Position numbers and translations under genes: made by a program
The notes under the pieces: model-generated
Databases searched by the model: none
Seen by the model: only the letters and a program-made list of their open reading frames with translations
Told to the model about the DNA's origin: nothing
In this document: piece by piece, positions 1 through 8,237 of the stretch
Numbering within the stretch: position 1 is the stretch's first letter
How the letters are laid out: each line of letters begins with the position of its first letter
DNA from: Frankia sp. R82
GTDB taxonomy: Bacteria > Actinomycetota > Actinomycetes > Frankiales > Frankiaceae
Direction: 5' to 3'
NCBI RefSeq assembly: GCF_023716925.1
Contig: NZ_JAMQQG010000214.1
Coordinates: forward strand, 1 to 60,326
DNA length: 60,326 nucleotides

Positions 1-2
1 AA

Positions 3-35
3 ACCCGCTTCCAGGAGTACGATAAAGCCGCCTAA
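3..35 (+). other. Possible 3' end of a truncated CDS
   Basis: Frame 3 reads TRFQEYDKAA then stop. It resembles weakly the last residues of the HhH-GPD protein encoded at 34682-35257 (REYKKAMKAAAKA), so the window may begin at the tail of another copy. The stretch is too short to be sure. From 36 to about 230 I see no credible gene. Confidence 0.2.
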
Positions 36-230
36 CCGTTCAAAGCCCTACCTGTGAACGAAACCGGGGCAGCTTCATTCGACCACTGCGGCACGCGGGG
101 CAGGTGCGCCGGTCGGATCGTGGACTGCCGCGTTCCGTCGCTTCTGCTGCTCGGCGACCCTCGATGCAGGCCACGGCCTGTGCGGTCCGCGCCGGCGAGC
201 CGCGGTGACCAGCGGCGCGCAGCGGCCTGG

Positions 231-281
231 CTACCAGCGATCGTGATGGAGAACCTGGTCGGCTCGACGCCTGGTAGCTGC
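231..281 (-). pseudogene. Nitroreductase C-terminal scrap
   Basis: Reading the minus strand gives RAATRRADQVLHHDRW then stop. This matches the end of the nitroreductase remnant at 24385-24730 (RDQVLHRDRW), and the DNA of the last 33 bases is nearly the same. Only about 16 codons remain, directly downstream of the FMO gene. It is probably the residue of a lost nitroreductase gene. Confidence 0.35.
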
Positions 282-290
282 TCGTAGGTG

Positions 291-1355
291 TCAGCGGACG
301 AGGGGCTGGAGCCCGCGCAGCATGAGGTTGCGGGCTGTCGCGCCGCTGCGGGCGTGCGAGACGATTCCGATCCGTCGTGACCGCGCCGCGATCTGCTGTG
401 CCTTCTTGCGGCGCTCGCGGTCATAGCGACGCAGCGCGGCGGTGACGCCGTCGTCGCCGTCGTCACGGGTGGCAGCCGTCAGATGGTGTACGAGACTGAT
501 CGCGTCGATGATCGCCTCGCATCCTCCTCGTCCGGCGTGCGGGGTCATGGCATGCGCGGCGTCGCCGAGCAGTGCGACCCGGCCGGTGACGAAACCGGGC
601 AGCGGCGGGTGCAGGTCGTAGATCGGGTTGCGAAGAAGATCCGTCTCCTGGACCGCGGCGAGGATGGTCGGAATGGGCTCCCGCCAGGCTCCGAACCGTT
701 CACGTAGTCCGTCGAGTCCCGGGGTGTCCTGCGGCTGCGCACGGAATGCCGCATAGACGTTCGTCCTGCCCGGTTCCATCGGGGTGTTGCCGAACAGGGC
801 GCCGTCGCCCCACGTCTCGCCGTAGGCGCCCGACTCGAAGTCGACGGTGCCCCGGTAGCCGATCAGCCCGCTGTAGCGGGGTGCGGTGCGGTCGCCGAAG
901 AACGTCTGGCGCACTGCGCTGCGCAGCCCGTCGGCACCGATCAGGACGTCGGTCTCGGTGAGTCGAGCGCGCAACGCGGTCTGGTCCGCCTGCACGCCGG
1001 TCTGGATGTCGATGTCGTTCGCGTGTGTCAGTAGGAGGTCCATCAGCGTGCGGCGGCTGATCAGGCGCACGCGTGGAGTGCGCGGTGAGTCCACGGGTAG
1101 CTGGAGCAGCCTGCGGCCGTCGTGGCGGTAGATCGCCGCCTCGGCGACGGGCACGGACGCCTGGGCAAACTGATCAGCCAGACCGATCGTCGCCAGCCCG
1201 TCCTGTGCCTCGGGCCAGACGCCCAGGGCGGCGCCCACCCCGACGACCCGCGGCCACCGCTCCCAGACGGTGACCGACCATCCCGCGTCCCGCAGGCCGA
1301 TCGCGGTGCTCAGACCACCGACACCCGCGCCCACGATCAGTGCCTGCTTCGCCAT
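291..1355 (-). CDS. FAD-dependent monooxygenase
   Basis: This 354-residue class A flavoprotein monooxygenase would hydroxylate a small, probably aromatic substrate with NAD(P)H and O2 in the cytoplasm. The N-terminus has the Rossmann FAD motif GAGVGG (residues 9-14), a mid-protein IGADGLRSAVR (about 137-147), and the FAD ribityl-binding GDAAHAMTP near residue 265, all in the family order. The length is slightly short for the family (370-400). It is divergently transcribed from a TetR regulator across a 42-bp gap holding a perfect palindrome, so TetR repression relieved by the substrate is likely. The substrate cannot be read from the sequence. Confidence 0.88.
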   Translation of the reverse strand: MAKQALIVGAGVGGLSTAIGLRDAGWSVTVWERWPRVVGVGAALGVWPEAQDGLATIGLADQFAQASVPVAEAAIYRHDGRRLLQLPVDSPRTPRVRLISRRTLMDLLLTHANDIDIQTGVQADQTALRARLTETDVLIGADGLRSAVRQTFFGDRTAPRYSGLIGYRGTVDFESGAYGETWGDGALFGNTPMEPGRTNVYAAFRAQPQDTPGLDGLRERFGAWREPIPTILAAVQETDLLRNPIYDLHPPLPGFVTGRVALLGDAAHAMTPHAGRGGCEAIIDAISLVHHLTAATRDDGDDGVTAALRRYDRERRKKAQQIAARSRRIGIVSHARSGATARNLMLRGLQPLVR

Positions 1356-1373
1356 GCCCCAAGGGTACTACGC

Positions 1374-1390
1374 CTGTAGTAAAACTACAG
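1374..1390. promoter_or_regulatory. TetR operator palindrome
   Basis: Perfect inverted repeat CTGTAGT-AAA-ACTACAG, centred between the divergent FMO and TetR genes and ending 7 bases before the TetR GTG start. The position allows repression of both genes at once. Confidence 0.75.
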
Positions 1391-1397
1391 TCGTCTC

Positions 1398-1958
1398 GTG
1401 TCCACCCAGCGCAGCCGACGCGAGGCGGTACTCGATGCGGCGATCGAGGTGCTCGGTAGCGGCGGCTCCCGGGCTCTCACTCACCGCGCGGTCGACCGCC
1501 GCGCGGGCGTCGCGGAGGGCACCACCTCCAACTACTTCCGCACCCGGCAGGCGTTGGTCGCAGGCGTGCTGGCTCGTATCGCCCGACGGGAGAGCGCACC
1601 GTCGACGAGTCCGGCCGCCGTACCGACCGACGCCGAGCAGCTCGTCGCCGTGATCGCCGAGCGGCTGCGCTTCCTGCTGGGCCCGGGCCGTACGCTGACC
1701 CTGGCGCGGCACGCCCTGTTCCTGGAGGCCGCGCTCGACCCGCGGCTGCGGCCCGATCTGCTGGCCGAGTCGGCGCCGTGGTGGGAGGTGGGGGAGACGT
1801 TCCTCCGAGGGTTGGGCGTGCCCGATCCCGGGACACGCAGTCGGCTGCTGTTCGCCTATCTCGACGGGCTGCTCGCCGACCAGCTGGCCCGGCCGTCTGC
1901 CGACTTCGACCCGGCGGTGGCAGTACGCACGGTCATGCGCGGTCTGCTGACACCCTGA
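1398..1958 (+). CDS. TetR family transcriptional regulator
   Basis: The 186-residue protein has a TetR_N helix-turn-helix at residues 8-55 (HRAVDRRAGVAEGTTSNYF), followed by an all-helical ligand-binding domain. GTG at 1398 is the start because it directly follows the operator; no Shine-Dalgarno is visible, so the mRNA may be leaderless. It probably represses itself and the divergent flavin monooxygenase. Confidence 0.88.
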   Translation: MSTQRSRREAVLDAAIEVLGSGGSRALTHRAVDRRAGVAEGTTSNYFRTRQALVAGVLARIARRESAPSTSPAAVPTDAEQLVAVIAERLRFLLGPGRTLTLARHALFLEAALDPRLRPDLLAESAPWWEVGETFLRGLGVPDPGTRSRLLFAYLDGLLADQLARPSADFDPAVAVRTVMRGLLTP

Positions 1959-1996
1959 CGAGGCGCAGCTGCCTGCTCGCCCGTAAAACCTGACTG

Positions 1997-2853
1997 CTAC
2001 CTCGCGTGCAACGCATCCTTTTCATGACTGGCGTTATGGACGGTCAGTGGAGCTCCAGAAGTCCATGCGTCGAGATCGGCGTAGACCGGTGCGTGGTCGC
2101 TCCAGCGCTGGTCGTAGGTGGGTGCTCGATCCACGGCGGTGGACAGGACTCGTCCGGCAAGGTGAATGCTGGAGATCAGGTAGTCGATGCGCCAGCCGGT
2201 GTCGGTGTCGAAGGCCTTGCCGCGCCACGACCACCATGTATATGGGCCCGGCTGCTCACCTACGGCATTGCGCACCAGGTCCACGAAGCGGTCCTCGGTG
2301 AACAGCCGGTCGAGCCAGGCTCGTTCCTGGGGAAGGAAGCCGGCCTTCTTCAGGTTGCCCTTCCAGTTCTTCAAATCGACCTCGCGATGGCAGATGTTGA
2401 GGTCACCGCACACGAGCACGTGCCGGCCGTCGGCGGCAAGCTTTGCCATCCGTTCACGGATCGTGGCCAGGAAGCGGTATTTTTCCTCCTGCACCGGCGT
2501 GTCCGCCTCGCCGGTGTGGACGTACACCGATGCCACGTGAGCAGCCCCGGATCGCCCTCCAGGGCGAAGTCCGCCTCCACCCATCGGCCAGCGCCGGTGA
2601 AGTCACCGAGCCCCGCGCGGACATCCGCGGGAGCCATTCGGGACAGGATCGCGACTCCCGCCCGGCCCTTCGCCGCCCCAGCCTCATGGACGATGTGCCA
2701 GTCGGGCCCGACCGAGTCCGCCAGGACGGCGTCGTCGGCGCGGACCTCCTGGAGGCAGAGGATGTCCGGGTGTCGGGCCTCCAGCCACGCATCCATTCCC
2801 CGCCGCCTGGCAGCGCGGATGCCGTTCACGTTGACCGTCGCCACCCTGAGCAC
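1997..2853 (-). pseudogene. xth: Exodeoxyribonuclease III, frameshifted
   Basis: The AP endonuclease/exonuclease family pattern is clear but split between two frames. Residues 1-107 (start MLRVATVNVNGIRAA, LCLQEVRADD) read in one frame from 2853. The rest (VYVHTGEADTPVQ, VCGDLNICHREVDLKNWK, YTWWSWRG, RIDYLISS, SDHAPVYAD) reads in another down to 1997. Restoring one C on the + strand near 2535 joins them as LLTVASVYVHTGE, matching the family. All catalytic elements (E of LQE, GDLN, SDH) are otherwise intact, so this is either a fresh one-base deletion or a sequencing error. The family repairs abasic sites and trims 3' ends. Confidence 0.85.
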
Positions 2854-2946
2854 AGCGCCCCAGCCTCCTCGCCCAGCACGTGGTCCGTTCCACCGTGTTG
2901 TGCACCATGGAAGCAGGCCGGAGAAGCGGGGGACCGGCCGCCATCG

Positions 2947-3766
2947 TCATCCGCCTGGTGGCTGCCGAGGGAGACCGGGAAGGCTGCCGGTCGTGTCGGC
3001 ACTGCCCAGCCCTTGGCGGACGGCGAGTTCGACGGGGGAGTAGGTGTTGTCGGTGCGGTCCAGGTCGAGCAGGCCTGCCGGGTCCAGTGGGGGCTGGGCG
3101 AGGAAGCGTGGCACGGACCCGCGGTGTCGTTGCGCGGCGTGGATGAGGAACGGGTGGCAGAGGTAGACGTCACCGGCCTGCCCGGTCGCGAGGACCACCG
3201 GGCGGTCGGGGCTGTCGAGTCTGCCTGCGGCGTCCATCTGTGTGGACAGCTCCAGGCCGTTGCGGCCGCGTTCGCCCGCCGGCGCCAGAAACGGCGGTAC
3301 GTCGAGGTGTGATCTGGCCTTGATGCGGGTGGGTGCGTCGTCGGGGCCGACGTCCGAGAACAGGAACAGCATCAGCAGGGCGCGACCGCGGGATCTGATG
3401 TTCAGCCAGAACCACGTCTCACCGTCCGGCAGGTAGGAACCGTCCATGTGCCAGCCGGTATCACCGGGGTCGCCGGGGTGCGGGAAGCGGAGGGGGAACG
3501 TGCCCAGGCCGGTGCGGGGCCGCCATCGACCGGGCCCGACCAGCTGATCGAAGGCGGTATGCAGCCGTGGTGTGGTGGCGGCCTGCCGGAAGGGTTTCTC
3601 CGCGCTGGCGTCGATCCGGATGACGGGGCGGGTCCAGCCTGCCGGGTCGGCGGGATCGAGACCGGTCAGGCGCCACAGGATCGCACGGCATTCGTCGGCC
3701 AGGACCCGCGGGAACGCCCCTCGGAGGGGGATGAAACCCGTCGGTCAGCGTCGACACCGCGGCCAT
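2947..3766 (-). pseudogene. Phytanoyl-CoA dioxygenase-like gene, frameshifted
   Basis: A non-haem Fe(II)/2-oxoglutarate dioxygenase-like protein (PhyH family) of about 270 residues can be reconstructed. It starts MAAVSTLTDGF at 3766, then needs removal of one T near 3739 to continue IPLRGAFPRVLADEC. The iron ligands are visible as HMD in GWHMDGSYLPDG and the distal His in LCHPFLIHAAQRHRG, followed by PRF for 2-oxoglutarate binding. The reading frame is otherwise open to 2947. Like the adjacent xth gene it carries a single-base frameshift, which suggests either recent decay or local sequence errors. Confidence 0.7.
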
Positions 3767-3839
3767 CACCTCGACCTCAGATCCTCGTCGGCCTGGGACG
3801 ATCACTCAAACGGTTTTCGCGTGGCTGCGGCCGGGCGGG

Positions 3840-4412
3840 TCAGGTGAGTTCTGGATCCGGGTCGGCATCGGCCGGCGGGCCGCCCGCCCCGGTGGGCGGG
3901 ACCGTGCCTGCCCAGGTGGCCCAGTCGGCGAGGGCCTCGTAGAGGCGGATGCCCGCCTCGACTGTCACCCGCATGGACCGGACCTGTGGGCTGTCGCCGT
4001 AGTCTCCCCGGTCCTTGGCGGCGGCGAAGGCGCGGTAGCGAGCGGCCGACTCGGCGTAGAACCGGGCCTCCTCGTCGAGGTGGCGGCGCAGGTCGTCGGG
4101 CTGCATGAGCCAGAAGAACAGTGACCGCAGCAGCGGCTGTACCCGAATCGTGTGATCGACGTCTCCCGCGGTGAGCCAGTGGCGGATCTCCGCGACCCCG
4201 GCGTCGGTGATCCGGTAGGCCCGGCGGCGCCGCGGCCCCTCGGCGTCGACCTCGATCAGGCCCTCGTCGGCGAGCCGGCGCAGCTCCGCGTAGATCTTCG
4301 GGTGCTGCGCCGGCCAGATCTGGCCCAGCACCTCCTCGAAGCGTCGGGCCAGGTCGTAGCCGCTCGCCGGGCCTTCGGCAAGCAGACCGAGCAGCCCGTA
4401 CCGCAGCGACAT
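3840..4412 (-). CDS. PadR family transcriptional regulator
   Basis: The 190-residue protein has a winged helix typical of PadR (MSLRYGLLGLLAEGPASGYDL, then PKIYAELRRLADEGLI, RRAYRITDAG), followed by the C-terminal helical dimerisation domain (Vir_act_alpha_C-like, about residues 95-175). ATG at 4412 is preceded by GGGAGGG, so I prefer it to the upstream in-frame ATG at 4514. It is divergent from an SDR gene, and a textbook PadR operator lies between them. Confidence 0.88.
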   Translation of the reverse strand: MSLRYGLLGLLAEGPASGYDLARRFEEVLGQIWPAQHPKIYAELRRLADEGLIEVDAEGPRRRRAYRITDAGVAEIRHWLTAGDVDHTIRVQPLLRSLFFWLMQPDDLRRHLDEEARFYAESAARYRAFAAAKDRGDYGDSPQVRSMRVTVEAGIRLYEALADWATWAGTVPPTGAGGPPADADPDPELT

Positions 4413-4493
4413 CACACCCTCCCGCCATCCGTGCCCGTCGAAGCCGTGCGGCCATCTTGACACGCGGTGCGAGCCCTCTAGATGATGAACCAA

Positions 4494-4519
4494 AGGACAT
4501 GTACTTCGGTACATGTCCT
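4494..4519. promoter_or_regulatory. PadR-type operator
   Basis: Perfect 11-bp inverted repeat AGGACATGTAC-TTCG-GTACATGTCCT. It contains ATGT-N8-ACAT, the known PadR consensus, and sits just upstream of the SDR start. A further half site, GTACAT, follows at about 4523. Confidence 0.8.
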
Positions 4520-4548
4520 CAAGTACATCTACTGTGGAGGTGCGGCCA

Positions 4549-5415
4549 ATGGCTGACAGTGGATCGCGCGGTGGAGTCCTCGTGACCGGCGCCGCCGGAG
4601 GGATCGGCGCGGCGAGCGTGCGTGCGCTCGCCGACCGCGGCTACCGGGTGTTCGCGGCCGTGCGCTCGGAGGGCGTGGCGAGCAGGGCGCTGGCGGAGTT
4701 GCCCGGGGTGCGGGTGCTGACGATGGACGTCACGGATCCCGTAGGTGTCACCGCCGCCGCCGACCTGGTCGCGGCCGAGACGGGCCAGGCGGGGCTGCGT
4801 GCGGTTGTCAACAACGCCGGGGTCATCGTGCAGGGCCCGCTGGAGCTTCAGTCGGCCGACGAGCTGCGCCGACAGTTCGAGGTGAACACCCTCGGCCCGA
4901 TCTACGTCACCCAGGCGTTTCTGCCGCTGCTGCGGGCCGGCCAGGGCCGGATCGTCAACGTCACCGCGCCGTCCGCCCGGGTCCCGGTGCCGTTCATGGC
5001 GTCGTTGTCCGGGAGCAAGGCGGCACTTGACGCGGTGTCCGCGGCGCTGCGGCTGGAACTGGTCGCCTGGCGGATTCCGGTTGTACTGGTCGAGCCGGGC
5101 AGCACCGAGACGGAGATCTTCGACAAGGCCGGCGCTGCGTCGAAACAGTCGCTCGTCCTGGTTGCCCCCACCCGGCTCGCGCTCTACCGGGAGCAGCTCG
5201 CCGCGGTGGATCGGGCGGCGGCGAAACTGCGTCAGCGGCCGGTCGGGCCGGTTGCCCGCGCGATCGTGTCCGCGGTGTCCGCCCGCCGGCCCCGGCGGCG
5301 CTATCTCGTCGGCGACGCCCGCGTCATCAGCGTGGTCCTGCGACTTCCCGCCGGCCTGCGTGAACGGATGCTCGCCGGCATGCTGGGCCTGCGGGGGACA
5401 CGGCCAAAAGGCTGA
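4549..5415 (+). CDS. Short-chain dehydrogenase/reductase, atypical active site
   Basis: This 288-residue classical-type SDR has TGAAGGIG for NAD(P) binding and NNAG near residue 95. The usual YxxxK is replaced: SLSGSK puts Leu where the catalytic Tyr should be, and the preceding Ser region reads VTAPSARV. Start ATG 4549 has GGAGG 8 bases upstream, better than ATG 4513, which lies inside the PadR operator. The gene is probably induced when the divergent PadR protein releases the operator. Either the reaction uses other residues or the protein has lost dehydrogenase activity. Confidence 0.85.
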   Translation: MADSGSRGGVLVTGAAGGIGAASVRALADRGYRVFAAVRSEGVASRALAELPGVRVLTMDVTDPVGVTAAADLVAAETGQAGLRAVVNNAGVIVQGPLELQSADELRRQFEVNTLGPIYVTQAFLPLLRAGQGRIVNVTAPSARVPVPFMASLSGSKAALDAVSAALRLELVAWRIPVVLVEPGSTETEIFDKAGAASKQSLVLVAPTRLALYREQLAAVDRAAAKLRQRPVGPVARAIVSAVSARRPRRRYLVGDARVISVVLRLPAGLRERMLAGMLGLRGTRPKG

Positions 5416-5532
5416 GTGCCGAAACGCTGGTCAAGGGCGTGAATCCTGGCCAGTCGATCACCACACCCCTACCGTGCCGCAGGCCTGGCGGCACTGTTCG
5501 GTGAGGCCTCCGCAGGCCGGTGACGGGTCGGG

Positions 5533-6513
5533 TCAGCCGGCCGCGGACTGGGTGAACGTGGCTCGGTAGGCGCTGGGGGTGAGGCCGGTCCGTCTTGTCA
5601 GGTGCTGGCGTAGGGAGTCGGTCGTTGCCAGGCCGCTGAGGCGGGCCACCTGGGTCATCGGCAGGTCGGTGGTCTCGAGGAGTTCCCGAGCCCGCAGGAC
5701 CCGCTGATGGAGCAGCCACTGCAGTGGGCTGAGGCCGGTCTCGGCCTGGAACTGGCGGGCCAGGCTGCGGACGCTGATCCGGGCATGCGCGGCGAGATCG
5801 GCTCGCGTGAGCGGTTCCTGGAGCCGGTCGAGTGCCCACTCGCGGGTTGCGGCCAGCGTGGCGCCGGTCGTGGTGGGGAGCGGTCGCTCGATGAACTGGG
5901 TCTGCCCGCCAGGCCGTACCGGTGCCGCGACGAGCAGCCGGGCAACCGCGTTGGCGGTGGCGGCACCATAGTCGGTGCGGACGACGTGCAGGCACAGATC
6001 GATGCCGGCGGCCAGGCCGGCCGAGGTGAGGATGTTGCCGTCTTCGACATAGAGGACGTCGGGGCGCAGATCCACGGCGGGGAAACGGGCGGTGAACTCC
6101 GCGGACCTGGCCCAGTAGGTGGTGGCGGCGCGGCCGTCGAGCAGGCCGGCCTGGGCCAGGACGAACGCGCCGGTGCAGATGGACGCGACCCGTCTGCCGG
6201 CGGCCGACGCCCGGCGCAGTGCGTCGAGCACGCGCGGGTCGATGTCGTCGCGGGCGCCGGTCCCGGTGACGATGACCGTGTCGGCATCGTCGATCGCCTC
6301 CAGCCCGTACGGGACGACGACGTCCAGGCCGCTGCCCGCGGGAGTCACCGGCCCAGGTCGGGCGGTGCATACCGTCACCCGGTAGCCCGCCCGGCCGTCG
6401 ATCTCCATCTCGCCGAAGACCAGCGCGGGGATGGACAGGTCGAAGGTGGTCGCCGGGGGTACCGCGACGACGGCGATCCGGTGCGGCCTGCGTTCCATCC
6501 AGGCTGCCGCCAT
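5533..6513 (-). CDS. GlxA family AraC-type transcriptional regulator
   Basis: The 326-residue protein has an N-terminal DJ-1/PfpI-like domain (about residues 12-185, with the nucleophile-elbow-like SICTGAFVLAQAGLL) and a C-terminal AraC helix-turn-helix pair (about 225-320, ISVRSLARQFQAETGLSPLQWL and TTDSLRQHLTRRTGLTPSAYR). GlxA-type regulators sense unknown small metabolites. It is divergent from an NAD-dependent epimerase-like gene, its likely target. Confidence 0.9.
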   Translation of the reverse strand: MAAAWMERRPHRIAVVAVPPATTFDLSIPALVFGEMEIDGRAGYRVTVCTARPGPVTPAGSGLDVVVPYGLEAIDDADTVIVTGTGARDDIDPRVLDALRRASAAGRRVASICTGAFVLAQAGLLDGRAATTYWARSAEFTARFPAVDLRPDVLYVEDGNILTSAGLAAGIDLCLHVVRTDYGAATANAVARLLVAAPVRPGGQTQFIERPLPTTTGATLAATREWALDRLQEPLTRADLAAHARISVRSLARQFQAETGLSPLQWLLHQRVLRARELLETTDLPMTQVARLSGLATTDSLRQHLTRRTGLTPSAYRATFTQSAAG

Positions 6514-6638
6514 GGCCCGAACCTCCGGATATCTGGCAATCGGGCCACTACTCTAGCCGCCGCCCAGGACAGAGGGTTGAGCTGTCGCCGCGGTCGTCCC
6601 GGCGGCACCCAACCCAGCACGTCAACCCGGGAGTGTGC

Positions 6639-7568
6639 ATGTACGTCATCGTGGGAGCGGGAGCGACGGGGTCGGCCGCCGCGCGGCTACTGGCCGACGC
6701 CGGAGAGTGGGTGCGGCTCGTCACCCGGCGTGGCATTGGGCCCGTGCACGAGCGGATCGAGCGGATCCCCGTGGACGCTGCCGACACCGCGCGTCTCGTG
6801 GAGCTGGCCATGGGAGCCAGGGCCCTGTTCAACTGCGCGGCCCCGCCGTACGACCGATGGCCGGCGGAGTTCCCGCCGCTGGCGGCCGGGATGCTGGCCG
6901 CCGCCGAGCAGGCGGGCGCCGACTACGTCATGCTTGGCAACATCTACGGCTATGGACCGACGGACGGCCCGGTGACCGAGGACCGTCCGATGGCGCCCAG
7001 TTCGGTGAAGGGTCGGGTACGGGCGCGGATCTGGGACGACGCGCGGACGGCGCACGACGCGGGCCGAGTCCGGGTGACCGAGGTGCGCGCCAGCGACTTC
7101 CTGGGAGCCGGTGCGGCCTCGCTGTTCACCCTGACCGTGGCGCCGGCGGTGCTGGCCGGTACGCCGGCCGTCTACCCGGGGGACCTCGATGCCCCGCACG
7201 CCTGGAGCTACGTGGGCGATGTGGCGCGGACGCTGGTCGCCGCGGCCGGGCACGAGCAGTCCTGGGGTCGGGCCTGGCATGTGCCGTCGACCTCGCAGCT
7301 GTCGGTTCGGGAGCTGGCCGGCCGCCTGGCCGCGGCGGCGGGCGCGCCGGCGCCCGCACTGTCACCGCTGACCGCGGCGGAGCTGGAGCAGTGGGGACGC
7401 GGCGACTCGGTGCTGGCGGAGGTGCAGGAGATGTTCTACCTGTTCGACCGCCCGACGCTGCTCGACGCCTCGCGGACCCGCGCGGTACTGGACGTCGATG
7501 CCACTCCACTTGACGCGGTGCTCAAGGAGATGACGGCGTCCCCGCGCCCGTCGTCCACATGCTGCTGA
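6639..7568 (+). CDS. NAD-dependent epimerase/dehydratase family protein
   Basis: This 309-residue extended-SDR-like protein starts with the Rossmann motif VGAGATGSAAARLL (residues 4-17). It has an NCAAPPYDRWP stretch near 67, a substrate-region YGPTDGPVTEDRPM near 110 and a C-terminal substrate domain, as in the NAD(P)-dependent epimerase family. The catalytic tyrosine is not obvious. ATG 6639 has GGGAG 5 bases upstream; a GTG two codons earlier is possible. Likely controlled by the divergent GlxA-type regulator. Confidence 0.8.
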   Translation: MYVIVGAGATGSAAARLLADAGEWVRLVTRRGIGPVHERIERIPVDAADTARLVELAMGARALFNCAAPPYDRWPAEFPPLAAGMLAAAEQAGADYVMLGNIYGYGPTDGPVTEDRPMAPSSVKGRVRARIWDDARTAHDAGRVRVTEVRASDFLGAGAASLFTLTVAPAVLAGTPAVYPGDLDAPHAWSYVGDVARTLVAAAGHEQSWGRAWHVPSTSQLSVRELAGRLAAAAGAPAPALSPLTAAELEQWGRGDSVLAEVQEMFYLFDRPTLLDASRTRAVLDVDATPLDAVLKEMTASPRPSSTCC

Positions 7569-7725
7569 TCATCGGCATGCCGCGGACGAACAGGACCGGG
7601 CACCGCGCACCCCGGTTCCGGTAGAACAGCTTGGTCCCGTCGGAAGTAGCGATACGCGGTTTCCTGGCACCTGTTCTCTGTTCCTCGTGGGCCGCGGTGA
7701 GTGGGGCGCCGCGGCGGCTGGCGCG

Positions 7726-8115
7726 CTAGGCGGCCAGGGGTTTCACCGTCAGCTGGTAGTCCTCCCTGACGCGGCCGTCTTGGCCCAGAAGAAGGAAGAC
7801 GCGGGCGGCCCAGGCGACCTCGCCGCCGGGATCGGTCAGTTGGACGGTCATGGTGACGATGTCGTCGTGGCGGGTCACGTCGCTGGCGGCGGTGACGGTG
7901 TACCGGCCGCTGGCCACGAACTCCTGATAGGCACGGGCGACCCGGCCCTGGAGTTCCTCGTGTCCCCGAAACTGGACGCCCTCCACGAACTCGGCGCCGT
8001 CGGGTGCCCAGAGCTCCTCGATGGCGGCGCGGCGGGCCGCGGGATCGGGCTCGCTCCACACTGCCAAATAGCGCCCGGCGATTACCGCGGTCGCCGTTCT
8101 GGTCATCTCTGTCAT
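7726..8115 (-). CDS. SnoaL-like / NTF2-like small protein
   Basis: The 129-residue protein has the cone-shaped NTF2/SnoaL pattern: an N-terminal helix (AVIAGRYLAVWSEPDPAARRAAIEELWAPDG), then FVEGVQFRGHEEL and alternating strands ending in VREDYQLTVKPLAA. Members are polyketide cyclases or ketosteroid isomerase-like, but many are uncharacterised. ATG 8115 follows GGAAGGGGAAAATC on the minus strand. It is divergent from a MerR/GyrI-type regulator. The 157 bp between this gene and the epimerase hold nothing I recognise. Confidence 0.75.
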   Translation of the reverse strand: MTEMTRTATAVIAGRYLAVWSEPDPAARRAAIEELWAPDGAEFVEGVQFRGHEELQGRVARAYQEFVASGRYTVTAASDVTRHDDIVTMTVQLTDPGGEVAWAARVFLLLGQDGRVREDYQLTVKPLAA

Positions 8116-8159
8116 GATTTTCCCCTTCCCGGTGGCCCGTGCGGCCACCGGGAAGACGC

Positions 8160-8232
8160 TCGCCGCTGCCGCGACAGGAAGGTCAAGCCGGACGTAGGGC
8201 GAGACTCTCCCCCTGCAGGAGGCCGCACAATG
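8160..8232. promoter_or_regulatory. Divergent MerR-controlled promoter region
   Basis: The minus strand has TTGACC at 8182-8177 followed by a near-palindrome (CTGTCGCGGCAG); on the plus strand the CCTGCAGG palindrome lies before the MerR start. MerR regulators act on promoters with long spacers, so this is a plausible but unproven target. Confidence 0.35.
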
Positions 8233-8237
8233 ACGAC

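Noticed and set aside
2006-3043. 345-codon plus-strand frame opposite xth and the dioxygenase
   Set aside because: It is the antisense shadow of two genes with recognisable motifs on the minus strand.
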